Below, in pieces: positions 1 through 6,461 of a DNA stretch of 8,157 nucleotides. The notes under the pieces were generated by a model. The model saw only the letters and a program-made list of their open reading frames with translations. It searched no databases and was not told the DNA's origin. The stretch comes from JASFWK01 sp050049355 (GTDB lineage: Bacteria > Chloroflexota > Anaerolineae > B4-G1 > DUEL01): positions 1 to 8,157 of the forward strand of contig JASFWK010000095.1 of assembly GCA_050049355.1 (NCBI GenBank), in the 5' to 3' direction. The translations under genes were made by a program, and so were the position numbers. Position 1 is the first letter of the stretch, and every line of letters starts with the position of its first letter.

Positions 1-1
1 A

Positions 2-430
2 ACCGGGGTACCCGTGAGCCTTGGCAACGACGGGTTCTCCAACCAGATGTTCACCGAGATGAAGGCCGCCTACCTGGTACACAAGCTGGCCCAGGGCGAT
101 CCCCGGGCGATGCCGGGCGACTTAGTGATGCGTTTGGCCTACAAGAGTAACGCCTCGCTGGCGCGCGTCTTTTGGCCTGAGCTGCGCCTCGGTGAGCTGG
201 CCCCATACGCTGCGGCCGACCTGGTCTTCCTGGACTACCATCCCACCACCCCGTTGACTGCGGAGAACTTGCCCTGGCACCTACTCTTCGGCTTTGAGGC
301 CTCGCTGATCACCGCCACCGTCTGCGCCGGTCAGGTCCTAATGCGCGATAGAAAGCTCCTGACACTGGACGAGAAGGCCATCACCGCCCGCTCGCGGGAG
401 TTGGCGGCGCAGAGTTGGGAGCGACTGTGA
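2..430 (+). CDS. ssnA: SsnA-family amidohydrolase, C-terminal part (5' end outside window)
   Basis: This is the last 142 residues of a metal-dependent amidohydrolase of the SsnA / chlorohydrolase type. The frame is already open at base 2, so the GTG at 14 is an internal valine and not a start. Near the beginning, SLGNDG carries the aspartate that in this superfamily ends barrel strand 8 and helps bind the metal (the common form is LGTDG). The metal-binding histidines would lie upstream, outside the window. The rest matches the family's closing region: an LGEL..YAAADLVFLDY block that returns to the small beta-sandwich domain, then PTTPL, a LLFG segment and a VCAGQVLMRD strand. SsnA proteins are cytosolic and linked to purine or other ring-amide breakdown, but the substrate cannot be read here. 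The stop overlaps the next gene by four bases (GTGA), so the two are probably translationally coupled. Family assignment is good; the exact SsnA subgroup is likely. Confidence 0.85.
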   Translation, partial: TGVPVSLGNDGFSNQMFTEMKAAYLVHKLAQGDPRAMPGDLVMRLAYKSNASLARVFWPELRLGELAPYAAADLVFLDYHPTTPLTAENLPWHLLFGFEASLITATVCAGQVLMRDRKLLTLDEKAITARSRELAAQSWERL

Positions 431-1008
431 GTGAGCAGATGACGCAAGAATCGACCGAGACACTCTCCCTCGCCGAAGTGGCAAGGCGGCTAGACGGCGC
501 TGGGCTCATCTGGGTGGTGTTTGCCGGTGCAGCGGCGACTGTCTACGGTGCGGACCGTCCGGTGACCGACGTAGACATCTTGACACCCGCCGCAGCGGCA
601 GAGCAATTGACCGCTCTTTTTCCAGAGGGAACGGTGCGGCCCGGCGAGGAGAGGAGGATCCTGGGTGTTGAGCTGCCCGGCTTTGATCTACTGGCGGGAT
701 TGGCGATGGAGAAGGAAGACACATCGTACCGGATAGACGTGGATGACGAGATGGCCGCGCGCCGGAGGTACGGCGAGATCGACGGCGTGGTGGTCCCTGT
801 CATCCCGCCGGAGGACAATATCCTCTTGAAAGCCATCCTGCGCCGCGGTCCGGAGGAGGGCAAGCACGATTTGGAGGACGTGCAGGCCATGATGACCCAT
901 TTCGCGGCACTCGATTGGGAGTACCTGCACTGGCGCCTGGAGACCTGCTGCTCGGGTCCGGGTATGCGAAGGGTCCTGGAGCTATTGGCGGAGGAGGTTG
1001 ATGGGTGA
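427..1008 (+). CDS. Nucleotidyltransferase-fold protein (polymerase-beta-like)
   Basis: This 193-residue protein has the minimal nucleotidyltransferase fold. Residues about 27-52 contain FAGAAATVYG followed by RPVTDVDIL, the family's glycine motif and Asp-x-Asp pair (Asp48, Asp50). A third acidic residue may be Asp87 in GFDLL. The C-terminal part has PPEDNILLKAILRR and KHDLEDV, the Lys-rich and K-x-D pattern seen in stand-alone nucleotidyltransferases of the AbiEii/MNT sort. Such proteins transfer a nucleotide to a protein, RNA or small molecule, but the target cannot be read here. No HEPN, AbiEi-like or other toxin-antitoxin partner is next to it. I chose GTG at 427 because it overlaps the upstream stop and has GGGAG at 417-421, five bases upstream. 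TTG at 415 and ATG at 439 are in-frame alternatives. It is probably cotranscribed with the amidohydrolase before it. Confidence 0.75.
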   Translation: MSEQMTQESTETLSLAEVARRLDGAGLIWVVFAGAAATVYGADRPVTDVDILTPAAAAEQLTALFPEGTVRPGEERRILGVELPGFDLLAGLAMEKEDTSYRIDVDDEMAARRRYGEIDGVVVPVIPPEDNILLKAILRRGPEEGKHDLEDVQAMMTHFAALDWEYLHWRLETCCSGPGMRRVLELLAEEVDG

Positions 1009-1021
1009 CCTCCGCCGGTCC

Positions 1022-1124
1022 GATTAGACAAGGAAGATCGTTTCCGAGCGACCGAAGTCTCGCTGCTCCTTGATCGAAGGGGCTCTCGCACGGCCTAGCG
1101 GAATCGAGACCGCTCGTAGCTTCG
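1022..1124. other. Two nested inverted repeats after the nucleotidyltransferase gene
   Basis: Just past the stop at 1008, the sequence can fold into two consecutive nested stem-loops. In the first, CAAGGA (1029-1034) pairs with TCCTTG (1067-1072), enclosing AGCGA (1047-1051) with TCGCT (1060-1064). In the second, CGAAG (1075-1079) pairs with CTTCG (1120-1124), enclosing AGCGG (1097-1101) with CCGCT (1110-1114). Both inner loops are eight bases long. There is no T-run, so this is not a standard intrinsic terminator. It could protect the upstream mRNA's 3' end or be a small RNA; both are guesses. Between 1125 and about 1185 I see nothing else convincing. Confidence 0.3.
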
Positions 1125-1185
1125 CTCCTCGGATTGACAGCTGACACCCGCGGCAGACACCGTCCGTGGCTCATGGACGCACCAG

Positions 1186-1249
1186 GAGCGCTGCCACAAT
1201 CTTGCCAGTGCGGGTCGCCGATGGTATATTGAATGAATGAGCGCAGCCA
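1186..1249. repeat. Near-identical 11-base direct repeats flanking a promoter
   Basis: GAGCGCTGCCA at 1186-1196 and GAGCGCAGCCA at 1239-1249 differ at one base. They lie 53 bases apart, close to five helical turns, on either side of the -35/-10 pair at 1202-1230. This is a plausible layout for a regulator that binds both sides of a promoter, but no regulator gene is nearby. The shared core AGCGCTGCC recurs inverted at 3600-3608, at the edge of the peptidase promoter. It also occurs by chance inside atpA (about 5497-5505), which weakens the case. Confidence 0.25.
1202..1230 (+). promoter_or_regulatory. Sigma70-type promoter with extended -10, upstream of msrC
   Basis: TTGCCA (1202-1207) and TATATT (1225-1230) each match the sigma70 consensus at five of six positions and are separated by exactly 17 bases. 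TGG directly before the -10 supplies the extended -10 element. Transcription would start near 1237. This is the best promoter match I found in the window and should drive the sulfoxide reductase gene through a leader of about 166 bases. Confidence 0.65.
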
Positions 1250-1259
1250 GGAAGGGCCT

Positions 1260-1406
1260 ATGACTGCGGGAGACAACGATGCATCCCACTCCGACAGGGG
1301 ATACCTTGTCGTCCGGCAAGCCGCACTGACTCCCCTTTCGCCACCATCAGTGCCTCACTGCCCTCAGTGCTTCCGCCCCACTCGAGCAAGAGAGGAGATC
1401 CCATGA
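1260..1406 (+). CDS. Possible 48-residue leader ORF with CPQC motif
   Basis: This short open frame starts at ATG 1260, about 23 bases after the predicted transcription start. It has a good ribosome site, AGGAAGGG (1249-1256). It ends in TGA at 1404-1406, overlapping the ATG of the sulfoxide reductase gene (1403-1405) in the ATGA arrangement typical of translational coupling. The product would be 48 residues, with HCPQCF (Cys34, Cys37) that could be a zinc knuckle or thiol pair. I recognise no family. Against it: third-position GC is lower than in the neighbouring genes, and the same bases form strong alternative hairpins, so this could simply be an untranslated leader. The frame is also open back to an ATG at 1233, but that lies before the predicted transcript start. 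Treat as a candidate only. Confidence 0.3.
   Translation: MTAGDNDASHSDRGYLVVRQAALTPLSPPSVPHCPQCFRPTRAREEIP
1323..1370 (+). promoter_or_regulatory. Leader RNA with mutually exclusive hairpins
   Basis: Four short segments can pair in two incompatible ways. GCACTGA (1323-1329) is the exact complement of TCAGTGC, which occurs twice (1347-1353 and 1364-1370). CACTG (1356-1360) can pair with either copy. One state is 1323:1347 plus 1356:1365. The other is 1348:1356 enclosed by 1323:1364. Such switching pairs are typical of attenuators or riboswitches. No known riboswitch consensus (T-box, SAM, glycine, TPP) was recognised and there is no terminator T-run. The ribosome site AGAGGAG (1391-1397) lies 21 bases downstream, so any effect would more likely be on translation. 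Confidence 0.35.
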
Positions 1407-1870
1407 TCGACCCAAGAAGACCCGACCGCTACGAGCGCATCTACGCCCAACTGCATGACCTCATCGAGGGGAAATCGCCCAACCTGACAGCAGCCATGGC
1501 CACCATCTGTGCCGTGCTGCACCACAAGATGGGCCACCACTCCTGGACCGGGTTCTACCTCGTCGCCTCCGATACCGAACTCCACGTGGGCTCCTACCAA
1601 GGCCCGGCCGCCTGCCAGGTGCTGGAGGGGCGCGGGGTCTGCCTGCACGCCGTCCGCACCAAGCAGCCGGTGATCGTTCCCGATGTCGAAGAGTTCCCCG
1701 GCCACATCGCCTGCGACCCACGCTCAAAGAGCGAGATCGTTCTGCCAGTGACGAGGGGGGAAGAGGTGATTGCCGTGCTGGACATCGATTCCCACAAGCC
1801 GGCCCAGTTCGACGAGGACGATGTTCCACCGCTGGCCAAGATCCTGGACCTACTGCACCCCTATCTCTAG
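1403..1870 (+). CDS. msrC: Free methionine-(R)-sulfoxide reductase (GAF domain, fRMsr)
   Basis: This 155-residue cytosolic enzyme reduces free methionine-R-sulfoxide to methionine, normally using thioredoxin, and so repairs oxidised amino acid pools. The whole protein is one GAF domain. Family marks in order are WTGFYLV (48-54), SYQGPAACQ with Cys71, GRGVC with Cys80, and the signature FPGHIACDPRSKSEIVLPV (about 98-116) with Cys104. These correspond to the three cysteines used in catalysis and disulfide relay in characterised members (Cys84, Cys94 and Cys118 in the E. coli enzyme, from memory). The stretch between the first two cysteines appears one residue shorter than usual, and the residue after Cys80 is Leu instead of the common Gly. 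I chose ATG 1403 because AGAGGAG at 1391-1397 sits five bases before it; an upstream GTG at 1367 lacks a site. A strong promoter at 1202-1230 and a structured leader precede it. Confidence 0.92.
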   Translation: MIDPRRPDRYERIYAQLHDLIEGKSPNLTAAMATICAVLHHKMGHHSWTGFYLVASDTELHVGSYQGPAACQVLEGRGVCLHAVRTKQPVIVPDVEEFPGHIACDPRSKSEIVLPVTRGEEVIAVLDIDSHKPAQFDEDDVPPLAKILDLLHPYL

Positions 1871-1915
1871 CCGCGCCCTCTCGGCAATCCTCCGTAGGGA
1901 GTTCTCTCTATGTAG

Positions 1916-1944
1916 TTGCGTTCCCGGCCTCCCTGTGGGATAAT
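1916..1944 (+). promoter_or_regulatory. Extended -10 promoter upstream of the DUF2723 gene
   Basis: TTGCGT (1916-1921) is a weak -35. GATAAT (1939-1944) matches the -10 consensus at five of six positions, the spacer is 17 bases, and TGG directly before it forms an extended -10. The predicted start is near 1951, giving a leader of about 32 bases before ATG 1983. The design resembles the promoter at 1202-1230. Confidence 0.5.
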
Positions 1945-1982
1945 CTACCCACCACGTCCCTGGACGACGTATAGAGCAAGAT

Positions 1983-3575
1983 ATGGACGACCATTCCGCA
2001 GTCTGGCACCTCAACAGCTCGCGCATGTCGTGGGCCGCGGCCGCGGCAGCAGCGGCGGCAGCACTTCTCCTCTACACCCGCACCGTCCATCCTGGCGTCG
2101 GGCCCTATCTTGACTCCATTGAGTACCAGATCACTACGCTCGTCCTTGGCGTCTCCCACCCACCCGGATACCCGCTCTACACCTGGCTTGGGCGGCTGTT
2201 CATCAAGCTCGTCCCGCTTGGCAACCCCGCCTACCGGCTGAACCTCTTCTCCGCCACCTGCGCCGTGGTGACGGTGGTGCTGGTCCAGCGGATCATCTAC
2301 CGGCTCACCAAGAGCGTTCCCCTCTCACTCTTCGGCGCCCTGTCGCTGGCGGTGGCGGTTCGCTTCTGGTACCAGGCCAACTACGCCGAGCTCTACCCGC
2401 TCAACGGTACCTTCGTGGCTGCCACGGCCCTCGCATTGATCGCGTGGATGCAGAGCCGCCGCCCGGCCTTCTACTTCCTCAGCGCCGCTCTGTACGCGTG
2501 GAACTTTGGCGTCAACGCCCCCGCCATCGTGCTCCTGCCCATGTGGCTGTGGGCGGTCCTCTCCACTGACCACCGCATGCTCACGCGCCCACGCAACCTG
2601 GCGCTGACTGCCCTCATCGTGTTGACAGCAGTGAGCCAGTATCTCTACATCCCTCTGCGCGCCTTCCAGCAGCCGCCCTTCTGCAACTACTGTCCCCAAG
2701 ACTGGAGTGAAGTCCCCGCCTTCCTCTCCGGGCGGGAGTGGTGGGGGATCGCCTTCGGCGTCCACCCCCGCTACTACCTCCAGCGTTGGGCCGACTCTGG
2801 CTATCAGTTGATGCTTCAGTTCTGGCCCGTGGGAGTGCTCCTGGGGGCAGTTGGGCTGTGGAACCTGATCCGCCATCGGACCCGACTGGGGGTATTTTTC
2901 CTCCTGGGACTGGCCGGAGAGTGGTTCTTCGTGATCAGCTACGACGTCGTGGACTGGTCGGACTTCATGCATCCGGTCTACATCCTCTACGCGCCGCTGA
3001 TCGCGATTGGGCTGGGAGAGGTATGGGGGTGGCTCTCGAGCCACAAGGCGCGCTGGCCTAGACTGGGACGAGCAGTGGTCGCCCTCGCCGCGGGTGGACT
3101 CTTGATCGCCACCGTCGCCAACAACCACCTGCTGGTCGATCAGAGCCATAAGACGGACTGGCACGCCTGGGCACGCGATCTACTGATGAAGATGGAGCGC
3201 GGGGCGTGGGTGCTCACCCCGCCCACCCCTACCGACGGCTTCGTCCATAGTTGGGCGCTGCGCTTCGTCTCGTGGGCCGAGAATCGCAGGCCCGAGCTAT
3301 CTATTGTGTACCTGCCAGGCTTCGACCCGCCTGGGCCTCCGCCGGGGTATCTGCGCTGGGAGGATGCGGCACCTCATCTGGCTGAGCACCCCCTCTACGT
3401 GATCGAACGGGACGACGAGCGGCTCCAAGAGTATGCCCTACTGCCCATCTTGCGCGAAGACGGCTGGCCGCTCGGCTACCGCGTCGTTGGTCGGCGCACC
3501 GCGGAGGGGGAGGTGATCCCCTGGACGAAACCGGAGGAGTGGGAGGAGATTCGGGACCGCGTCATTCTCCCATGA
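1983..3575 (+). CDS. DUF2723 family multi-pass membrane protein, probable GT-C-type glycosyltransferase
   Basis: This 530-residue integral membrane protein matches the DUF2723 family. The family hallmark is the first periplasmic loop, here DSIEYQITTLVLGVSHPPGYPLY cut across residues 44-66, where family members usually read GDSGEFQ..A..LGIAHPPGYPLY. NPAYRLNLFSA (81-91) is also typical. Hydrophobic segments recur at about 16-32, 91-106, 114-128, 142-157, 162-190, 206-222, 281-295, 302-318, 332-350 and 362-380. Residues about 385-530 form a soluble C-terminal domain. The family resembles protein-O-mannosyltransferase-like GT-C enzymes that use lipid-linked sugars, and Asp44 or the neighbouring Glu would be the candidate catalytic acid. 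The substrate is unknown. Residues 18-27 are an alanine run from a GCG/GCC-rich stretch inside the first membrane helix. The ribosome site before ATG 1983 is weak (GAG at 1974-1976); ATG 2025 is an alternative. It has its own promoter and no evident partner gene. Confidence 0.82.
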   Translation: MDDHSAVWHLNSSRMSWAAAAAAAAAALLLYTRTVHPGVGPYLDSIEYQITTLVLGVSHPPGYPLYTWLGRLFIKLVPLGNPAYRLNLFSATCAVVTVVLVQRIIYRLTKSVPLSLFGALSLAVAVRFWYQANYAELYPLNGTFVAATALALIAWMQSRRPAFYFLSAALYAWNFGVNAPAIVLLPMWLWAVLSTDHRMLTRPRNLALTALIVLTAVSQYLYIPLRAFQQPPFCNYCPQDWSEVPAFLSGREWWGIAFGVHPRYYLQRWADSGYQLMLQFWPVGVLLGAVGLWNLIRHRTRLGVFFLLGLAGEWFFVISYDVVDWSDFMHPVYILYAPLIAIGLGEVWGWLSSHKARWPRLGRAVVALAAGGLLIATVANNHLLVDQSHKTDWHAWARDLLMKMERGAWVLTPPTPTDGFVHSWALRFVSWAENRRPELSIVYLPGFDPPGPPPGYLRWEDAAPHLAEHPLYVIERDDERLQEYALLPILREDGWPLGYRVVGRRTAEGEVIPWTKPEEWEEIRDRVILP

Positions 3576-3607
3576 CAATCCATTCCGGCCAGAATCACAG
3601 GCAGCGC

Positions 3608-3636
3608 TGGACAAATCTGCCGAAATCGTGTATCAT
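3608..3636 (+). promoter_or_regulatory. Sigma70-type promoter for the peptidase-atpAGD operon
   Basis: TGGACA (3608-3613) and TATCAT (3631-3636) each match the consensus at five of six positions with a 17-base spacer. Transcription would start near 3643, leaving a leader of about 45 bases before the peptidase ATG at 3689. As I found no convincing promoter between the peptidase and atpA, this is the likely promoter for the ATP synthase genes. A near-palindrome, ATTCCGGCCAGAAT (3582-3595), sits just upstream and could be an operator. Confidence 0.55.
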
Positions 3637-3688
3637 TTCGCTGGCTAGGGCAAGGCACCGCCACACATCGAGGTAGATGGGAGATCGA

Positions 3689-4750
3689 ATGGACCAGACA
3701 CAGCAACTGATACAAGAGCTAACCGAAGCGCACGGCGTCCCGGGGTACGAAGCCGAAATCCGCGCCCTCGTGCGTCGTCATCTGGAGGACCTGGGTACAA
3801 TCGAACAGGACCGCGTCGGCAGCCTCATCTGCCGTCTGGGAGAGAGTGGGCCGAAGGTGATGCTCGCCGGCCACTTGGATGAGATCGGCTTCATGGTCCA
3901 CCACATTGCCGAGGAAGGCTTTCTAAGGTTCCTTCCCCTGGGTGGTTGGTGGGACCAGGTGCTCCTCGGCCAGCAGGTCATCGTCAAGACCCGAAAAGGG
4001 GACGTACCGGGCGTCATCGGCGCCAAGCCCCCTCATCTGATTCCGCCCAGTGAGCGGAACAAAGTGGTCAAGAAGAAGAAGATGTATGTCGACATTGGCG
4101 CCACCTCAAAGGAAGAGATAGAGGAGGCAGGCGTGCGCGTGGGGGACCCAGTGGTGCCCGCCGCCAGCTTCAAGGTTCTGGCCAGCGGCAAGACTTACAT
4201 GGGCAAAGGCTTCGATGATCGGGTCGGTGTGGCGCTGACGATCGAAGCTTTGCGCCACTTCTCTCAGACCACCCACCCTAACATTCTCCACGGCGTCGCC
4301 ACGGTGATGGAGGAGGTGGGCACCCGGGGCGCCAAGACGAGCGCCGAGGTAGTCAATCCAGATGTGGCAATCATCTTGGAATCGGACATTTGTGGAGACG
4401 TGCCCGGAATAGAGCCGGAAGAGTCCTCAGTCAAGCTTGGCCAAGGCCCCACCCTGGTCTTGCTTGATGCTCGGATGATTCCCAACCTCAGACTGCGCGA
4501 CCTGGTGATCGAGACCGCGGAGGAGTTAGAGATCCCACTCCAGTTCTCCGCCATAACCGGTGGGGCTACCGACGGCGCGCGGATCCACCTTCACGGGACC
4601 GGCGTACCTACCGTCGTGCTGGGGGTTCCAGCTCGCCACATCCACAGCCACGCCGGCATCATGCACCGCGACGACTACGATCGAGCACTGCGGCTGCTGA
4701 TAGCCACAGTGGAGAAACTAGACGAGGAGACCGTCGCAGGACTGGTCTAG
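3689..4750 (+). CDS. M42 family metallo-aminopeptidase
   Basis: This 353-residue cytosolic peptidase belongs to family M42 (TET/FrvX/YsdC-like), which forms large dodecamers that trim peptides using two metal ions. Expected motifs are in order: AGHLDEIGFMV with metal ligand His62 and catalytic Asp64; KGFDDRVG with the bridging Asp176; MEEVGTRGA with the general base Glu208 and ligand Glu209; ESDICGDVPG, where Glu231 seems to take the ligand position that is Asp in several relatives; and ARHIHSHAG with ligand His319. Residues about 68-165 hold the inserted dimerisation domain, including a basic KKKK run at 128-131. Length is normal. I chose ATG 3689 because GGGAG (3679-3683) lies five bases upstream; ATG 3677 gives four extra residues with a poorly spaced site. 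The gene is 39 bases before atpA and probably cotranscribed with it, an unusual partner. The preferred peptide substrate cannot be read. Confidence 0.92.
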   Translation: MDQTQQLIQELTEAHGVPGYEAEIRALVRRHLEDLGTIEQDRVGSLICRLGESGPKVMLAGHLDEIGFMVHHIAEEGFLRFLPLGGWWDQVLLGQQVIVKTRKGDVPGVIGAKPPHLIPPSERNKVVKKKKMYVDIGATSKEEIEEAGVRVGDPVVPAASFKVLASGKTYMGKGFDDRVGVALTIEALRHFSQTTHPNILHGVATVMEEVGTRGAKTSAEVVNPDVAIILESDICGDVPGIEPEESSVKLGQGPTLVLLDARMIPNLRLRDLVIETAEELEIPLQFSAITGGATDGARIHLHGTGVPTVVLGVPARHIHSHAGIMHRDDYDRALRLLIATVEKLDEETVAGLV

Positions 4751-4789
4751 GCCATCCTGCTTTTCGGCAATCTATCCCTGGAGAGAGCG

Positions 4790-6454
4790 ATGACAGATAA
4801 CCAAGCCGGCAAACAAGCAGAGCAAGTCGCCGAACTCTTGAGAGAGCGCATTGAGCGATTCCAGCCCACCATATCCACCGAAGAGGTTGGTAGGGTCATG
4901 GAGGTGGGCGACGGCATCGCTCGTGTCTCCGGGCTATCCGACGTTCAGATGAGCGAGTTAGTGGCGTTTCCTTCTGGGGTTCTAGGGATGGCCTTCAACC
5001 TGGAAGTCGATAACGTCGGCGTCATCATTATGGGCAAGTATACCGACGTCGAGGAGGGGGACCTGGTGCGGCGCACCGGCCGCATCGTCTCTATCCCGGC
5101 TGGGGATGCTCTCCTGGGCCGCGTGGTGGACGCTCTGGGCCGACCCGTTGACGGCAAGGGCCCCATCACCACCGACTACTATCGCCCCATCGAGCGCATC
5201 GCCCCTGGGGTGGTCCAGCGCGAAAACGTGGACTCGCCAGTTCAGACCGGCATCAAAGCCGTTGACGCGATGATCCCCATCGGGCGAGGCCAACGAGAGT
5301 TGATCATTGGCGACCGCCAGACCGGCAAGACTGCCATTACGGTGGACACCATCATAAACCAGAAGGGCAAGGACCTCTTCTGTATCTACGTAGCCATTGG
5401 ACAGAAGCGAGGCCAGATCCGGCGGGTGGTGGCGACGCTGGAGCAGTACGGCGCGCTCGACCACACAGTGGTGGTGGCCGCCTCAGCATCGGAGCCGGCA
5501 GCGCTCCAGTACATAGCGCCGTACGCCGGTTGCGCCATCGGCGAGGGGTTCATGGAGGCAGGGCGAGATGCCCTGGTGGTCTATGACGACCTCTCCAAGC
5601 ATGCCTGGGCCTATCGGCAGGTGAGCCTCCTCCTGCGGCGCCCGCCGGGCCGGGAGGCATACCCCGGCGACATCTTCTACCTCCACTCCCGCCTGTTGGA
5701 GCGTGCTGCCCGCCTGGCCGACCACCACATCATCGTACCCAAAGACGCGCCTCCCGACGTGACGGAGGGAGCGGACGGAGAGACGTACGTCGGGCCGTTG
5801 GGCCGCGAAAAAGCGGAGGAGCAAATTGAGGAGCTGGATGGGCACGAGATACGCAAGAAGCCCGAGACCGGCGGCAGCCTTACCGCTCTCCCCATCGTCG
5901 AGACCCAGCTTGGAGACGTGACCGCCTACATCCCCACCAACGTCATCTCCATCACCGATGGACAGATCTATCTGGAGACTGATCTGTTCAATGCCGGCAT
6001 CCGCCCCGCCATCAACGTCGGTATCTCCGTCTCCCGCGTCGGCGGCGACGCCCAAACCAAGGCTATGAAACAAGTCGCCGGAGGTATGCGTCTGGACATG
6101 GCACGCTACTACGAGCTGGCCGCTTTTGCCCAGTTCGGTTCCGATCTGGACGAGGCCACCCAGCGACAGTTGGACCGGGGCCGGCGGCTGCGTGAGATTC
6201 TGAAGCAACCCCAGTACGAACCGGTGCCGCTTGAGGAGGAGGTCATCATTATCTACGCGGGAACCCACGGTTACTGCGAGCAAGTGGATGTCGACCGAAT
6301 GCGGGAGTACGAGCAGGATCTACTCAGCTTCATGCGCAAGGAACATCCTGAAGTTGGCGAAGCCATCAAGGGAGAGAAGATCCTCTCCGAGGACGTAGAG
6401 GAGGCACTGAAGGCGGCGCTGGAGGACTTCAACCAGCGATGGACGGTGGAGTAG
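4790..6454 (+). CDS. atpA: F-type ATP synthase subunit alpha
   Basis: This is the alpha subunit of the F1 sector, which alternates with beta in the catalytic hexamer and carries the non-catalytic nucleotide sites. It has 554 residues, against about 500-515 in most bacteria. The N-terminal beta-barrel spans about 27-95. The nucleotide domain has Walker A GDRQTGKT (174-181) and Walker B region ALVVYDDLSK (261-270). The arginine finger is Arg416 in SVSRVGG, and the C-terminal helical domain runs from about 430. The excess length is an insertion after RLLERAAR, at about residues 310-359, where most alphas go from LSD almost directly to GGGSLTALP. The insert is charged, with a proline-rich start (VPKDAPPD) and a KAEEQIEEL helix-like part. 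The segment after GQK (RGQIRRVV) also differs from the usual STVAQVV form. ATG 4790 has GGAG at 4780-4783. No atpH or Fo gene precedes it. Confidence 0.98.
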   Translation: MTDNQAGKQAEQVAELLRERIERFQPTISTEEVGRVMEVGDGIARVSGLSDVQMSELVAFPSGVLGMAFNLEVDNVGVIIMGKYTDVEEGDLVRRTGRIVSIPAGDALLGRVVDALGRPVDGKGPITTDYYRPIERIAPGVVQRENVDSPVQTGIKAVDAMIPIGRGQRELIIGDRQTGKTAITVDTIINQKGKDLFCIYVAIGQKRGQIRRVVATLEQYGALDHTVVVAASASEPAALQYIAPYAGCAIGEGFMEAGRDALVVYDDLSKHAWAYRQVSLLLRRPPGREAYPGDIFYLHSRLLERAARLADHHIIVPKDAPPDVTEGADGETYVGPLGREKAEEQIEELDGHEIRKKPETGGSLTALPIVETQLGDVTAYIPTNVISITDGQIYLETDLFNAGIRPAINVGISVSRVGGDAQTKAMKQVAGGMRLDMARYYELAAFAQFGSDLDEATQRQLDRGRRLREILKQPQYEPVPLEEEVIIIYAGTHGYCEQVDVDRMREYEQDLLSFMRKEHPEVGEAIKGEKILSEDVEEALKAALEDFNQRWTVE

Positions 6455-6461
6455 GGCTGTG
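6448..6461 (+). promoter_or_regulatory. Ribosome binding site and GTG start of atpG
   Basis: GGAG (6448-6451) lies in the last codons of atpA, seven bases before the GTG at 6459. The start follows the atpA stop by only four bases. The protein beginning here aligns with the usual gamma N-terminus (LREIRRRIRSV), so the GTG is well supported and translation is likely coupled to atpA. Confidence 0.75.

Noticed and set aside
1134..1139. Perfect TTGACA -35 box
   Set aside because: No -10-like hexamer is found at 16-19 bases downstream.
800..1276. Antisense open frame (158 codons) across the nucleotidyltransferase end and the gap
   Set aside because: It overlaps conserved codons of the + strand gene and reads as proline-, serine- and arginine-rich sequence without a domain.
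1237..1402. T-box or other known riboswitch before msrC
   Set aside because: The T-box signature (GGTGGNACCGCG type) and the cores of SAM, glycine and TPP riboswitches are not visible.
2033..2066. GCG/GCC/GCA-rich repeat-like stretch
   Set aside because: It is codon-level low complexity encoding an alanine run in a membrane helix; there is no regular repeat unit.
2325..3164. Long antisense open frame (279 codons) opposite the DUF2723 gene
   Set aside because: It is a shadow of the membrane protein gene, with low-complexity charged residues and no recognised motif.
5483..6283. Long antisense open frame (266 codons) opposite atpA
   Set aside because: It lies wholly inside a certain conserved gene; high GC content and codon bias create such shadows. 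Its translation shows no recognisable family.
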